Assembly (NCBI GenBank): GCA_030681145.1
Contig: JAUXXK010000330.1
Span: 1 to 6,459, forward strand
DNA: 6,459 bases
Source: Methanobacteriaceae archaeon
GTDB taxonomy: Archaea > Methanobacteriota > Methanobacteria > Methanobacteriales > Methanobacteriaceae
Direction of reading: 5' to 3'
Shown here: positions 6,410 to 6,459 of the stretch, piece by piece
Layout of the letters: each line of letters starts with the position of its first letter
Numbering within the stretch: the first letter of the stretch is position 1
The notes under the pieces: model-generated
Database searches by the model: none
What the model was told of the DNA's origin: nothing
The model's input: the letters and a program-made list of their open reading frames with translations, nothing else
Program-made: the position numbers and the translations under genes

Positions 6410-6423
6410 GCATAATATTATGC
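6410..6423. promoter_or_regulatory. Perfect 14-bp palindrome upstream of the por promoter
   Basis: GCATAATATTATGC is exactly self-complementary and centred about 32 bp upstream of the TATA-like core. It overlaps further small palindromes, ATGCAT (6420-6425) and CATATG (6423-6428). This is the expected form of a dimeric regulator site. Its position upstream of the TATA box suits an activator of por, or an operator or promoter of a divergent gene beyond the window edge. No regulator can be named. Confidence 0.4.
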
Positions 6424-6430
6424 ATATGAA

Positions 6431-6454
6431 TTAGGGGTTGTAAAGTTTAGGGGT
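6431..6454. repeat. Direct repeat TTAGGGGT, 16-bp period
   Basis: TTAGGGGT occurs at 6431-6438 and again at 6447-6454, so the copies are spaced by about one and a half helical turns. The G-run stands out against the A/T-rich surroundings. It may be a tandem binding site or may extend beyond the window; two short copies could also be chance. Confidence 0.35.
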
Positions 6455-6459
6455 GTTGG

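Overview
The window looks like chromosomal DNA of a hydrogenotrophic methanogenic archaeon, most likely of the order Methanobacteriales (Methanobacterium or Methanobrevibacter type). The evidence is the six-gene pyruvate:ferredoxin oxidoreductase cluster in the order porC-porD-porA-porB-porE-porF, a lone class I fumarase alpha subunit, low-GC DNA with A/T-only spacers, strong GGAGGTGAT-type ribosome binding sites, and TATA-like boxes instead of bacterial -35/-10 pairs. Genus assignment is inference.

Left part, + strand (1-1440). The 3' end of an unrecognised gene is followed 19 nt later by phoU, a phosphate-signalling regulator. After a 144-bp spacer comes a small single-domain EamA/DMT-type membrane protein of 139 aa. 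It converges on the fumarase gene across a 63-bp spacer with T-rich stops in both directions.

Right part, - strand (6337 down to 1504). The por operon runs leftward from a TATA-like promoter near 6380-6388. PorC (gamma), PorD (delta, 2x[4Fe-4S]), PorA (alpha) and PorB (beta, TPP and one [4Fe-4S]) form the core enzyme. PorE and PorF, each with 16 cysteines in four 4Fe-4S motifs, are auxiliary electron carriers. The genes are tightly packed: 27, -1, 1, 12 and 10 nt between consecutive coding regions, with stop codons overlapping or abutting the next start or ribosome binding site, which suggests translational coupling. A 10-bp hairpin plus T-tract overlapping the porF stop codon separates por from the fumarase gene, which follows after a 228-bp A/T-rich gap.

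The genes fit autotrophic carbon assimilation. POR makes pyruvate from acetyl-CoA, CO2 and reduced ferredoxin. Fumarase interconverts malate and fumarate in the incomplete reductive TCA branch toward succinyl-CoA and 2-oxoglutarate. I found no undescribed system in the coding content. The less explained parts are regulatory or small: a perfect 14-bp palindrome and a 16-bp-period direct repeat upstream of porC, the por terminator, the orphan fumarase subunit, the half-size transporter, and the unidentified gene end before phoU.
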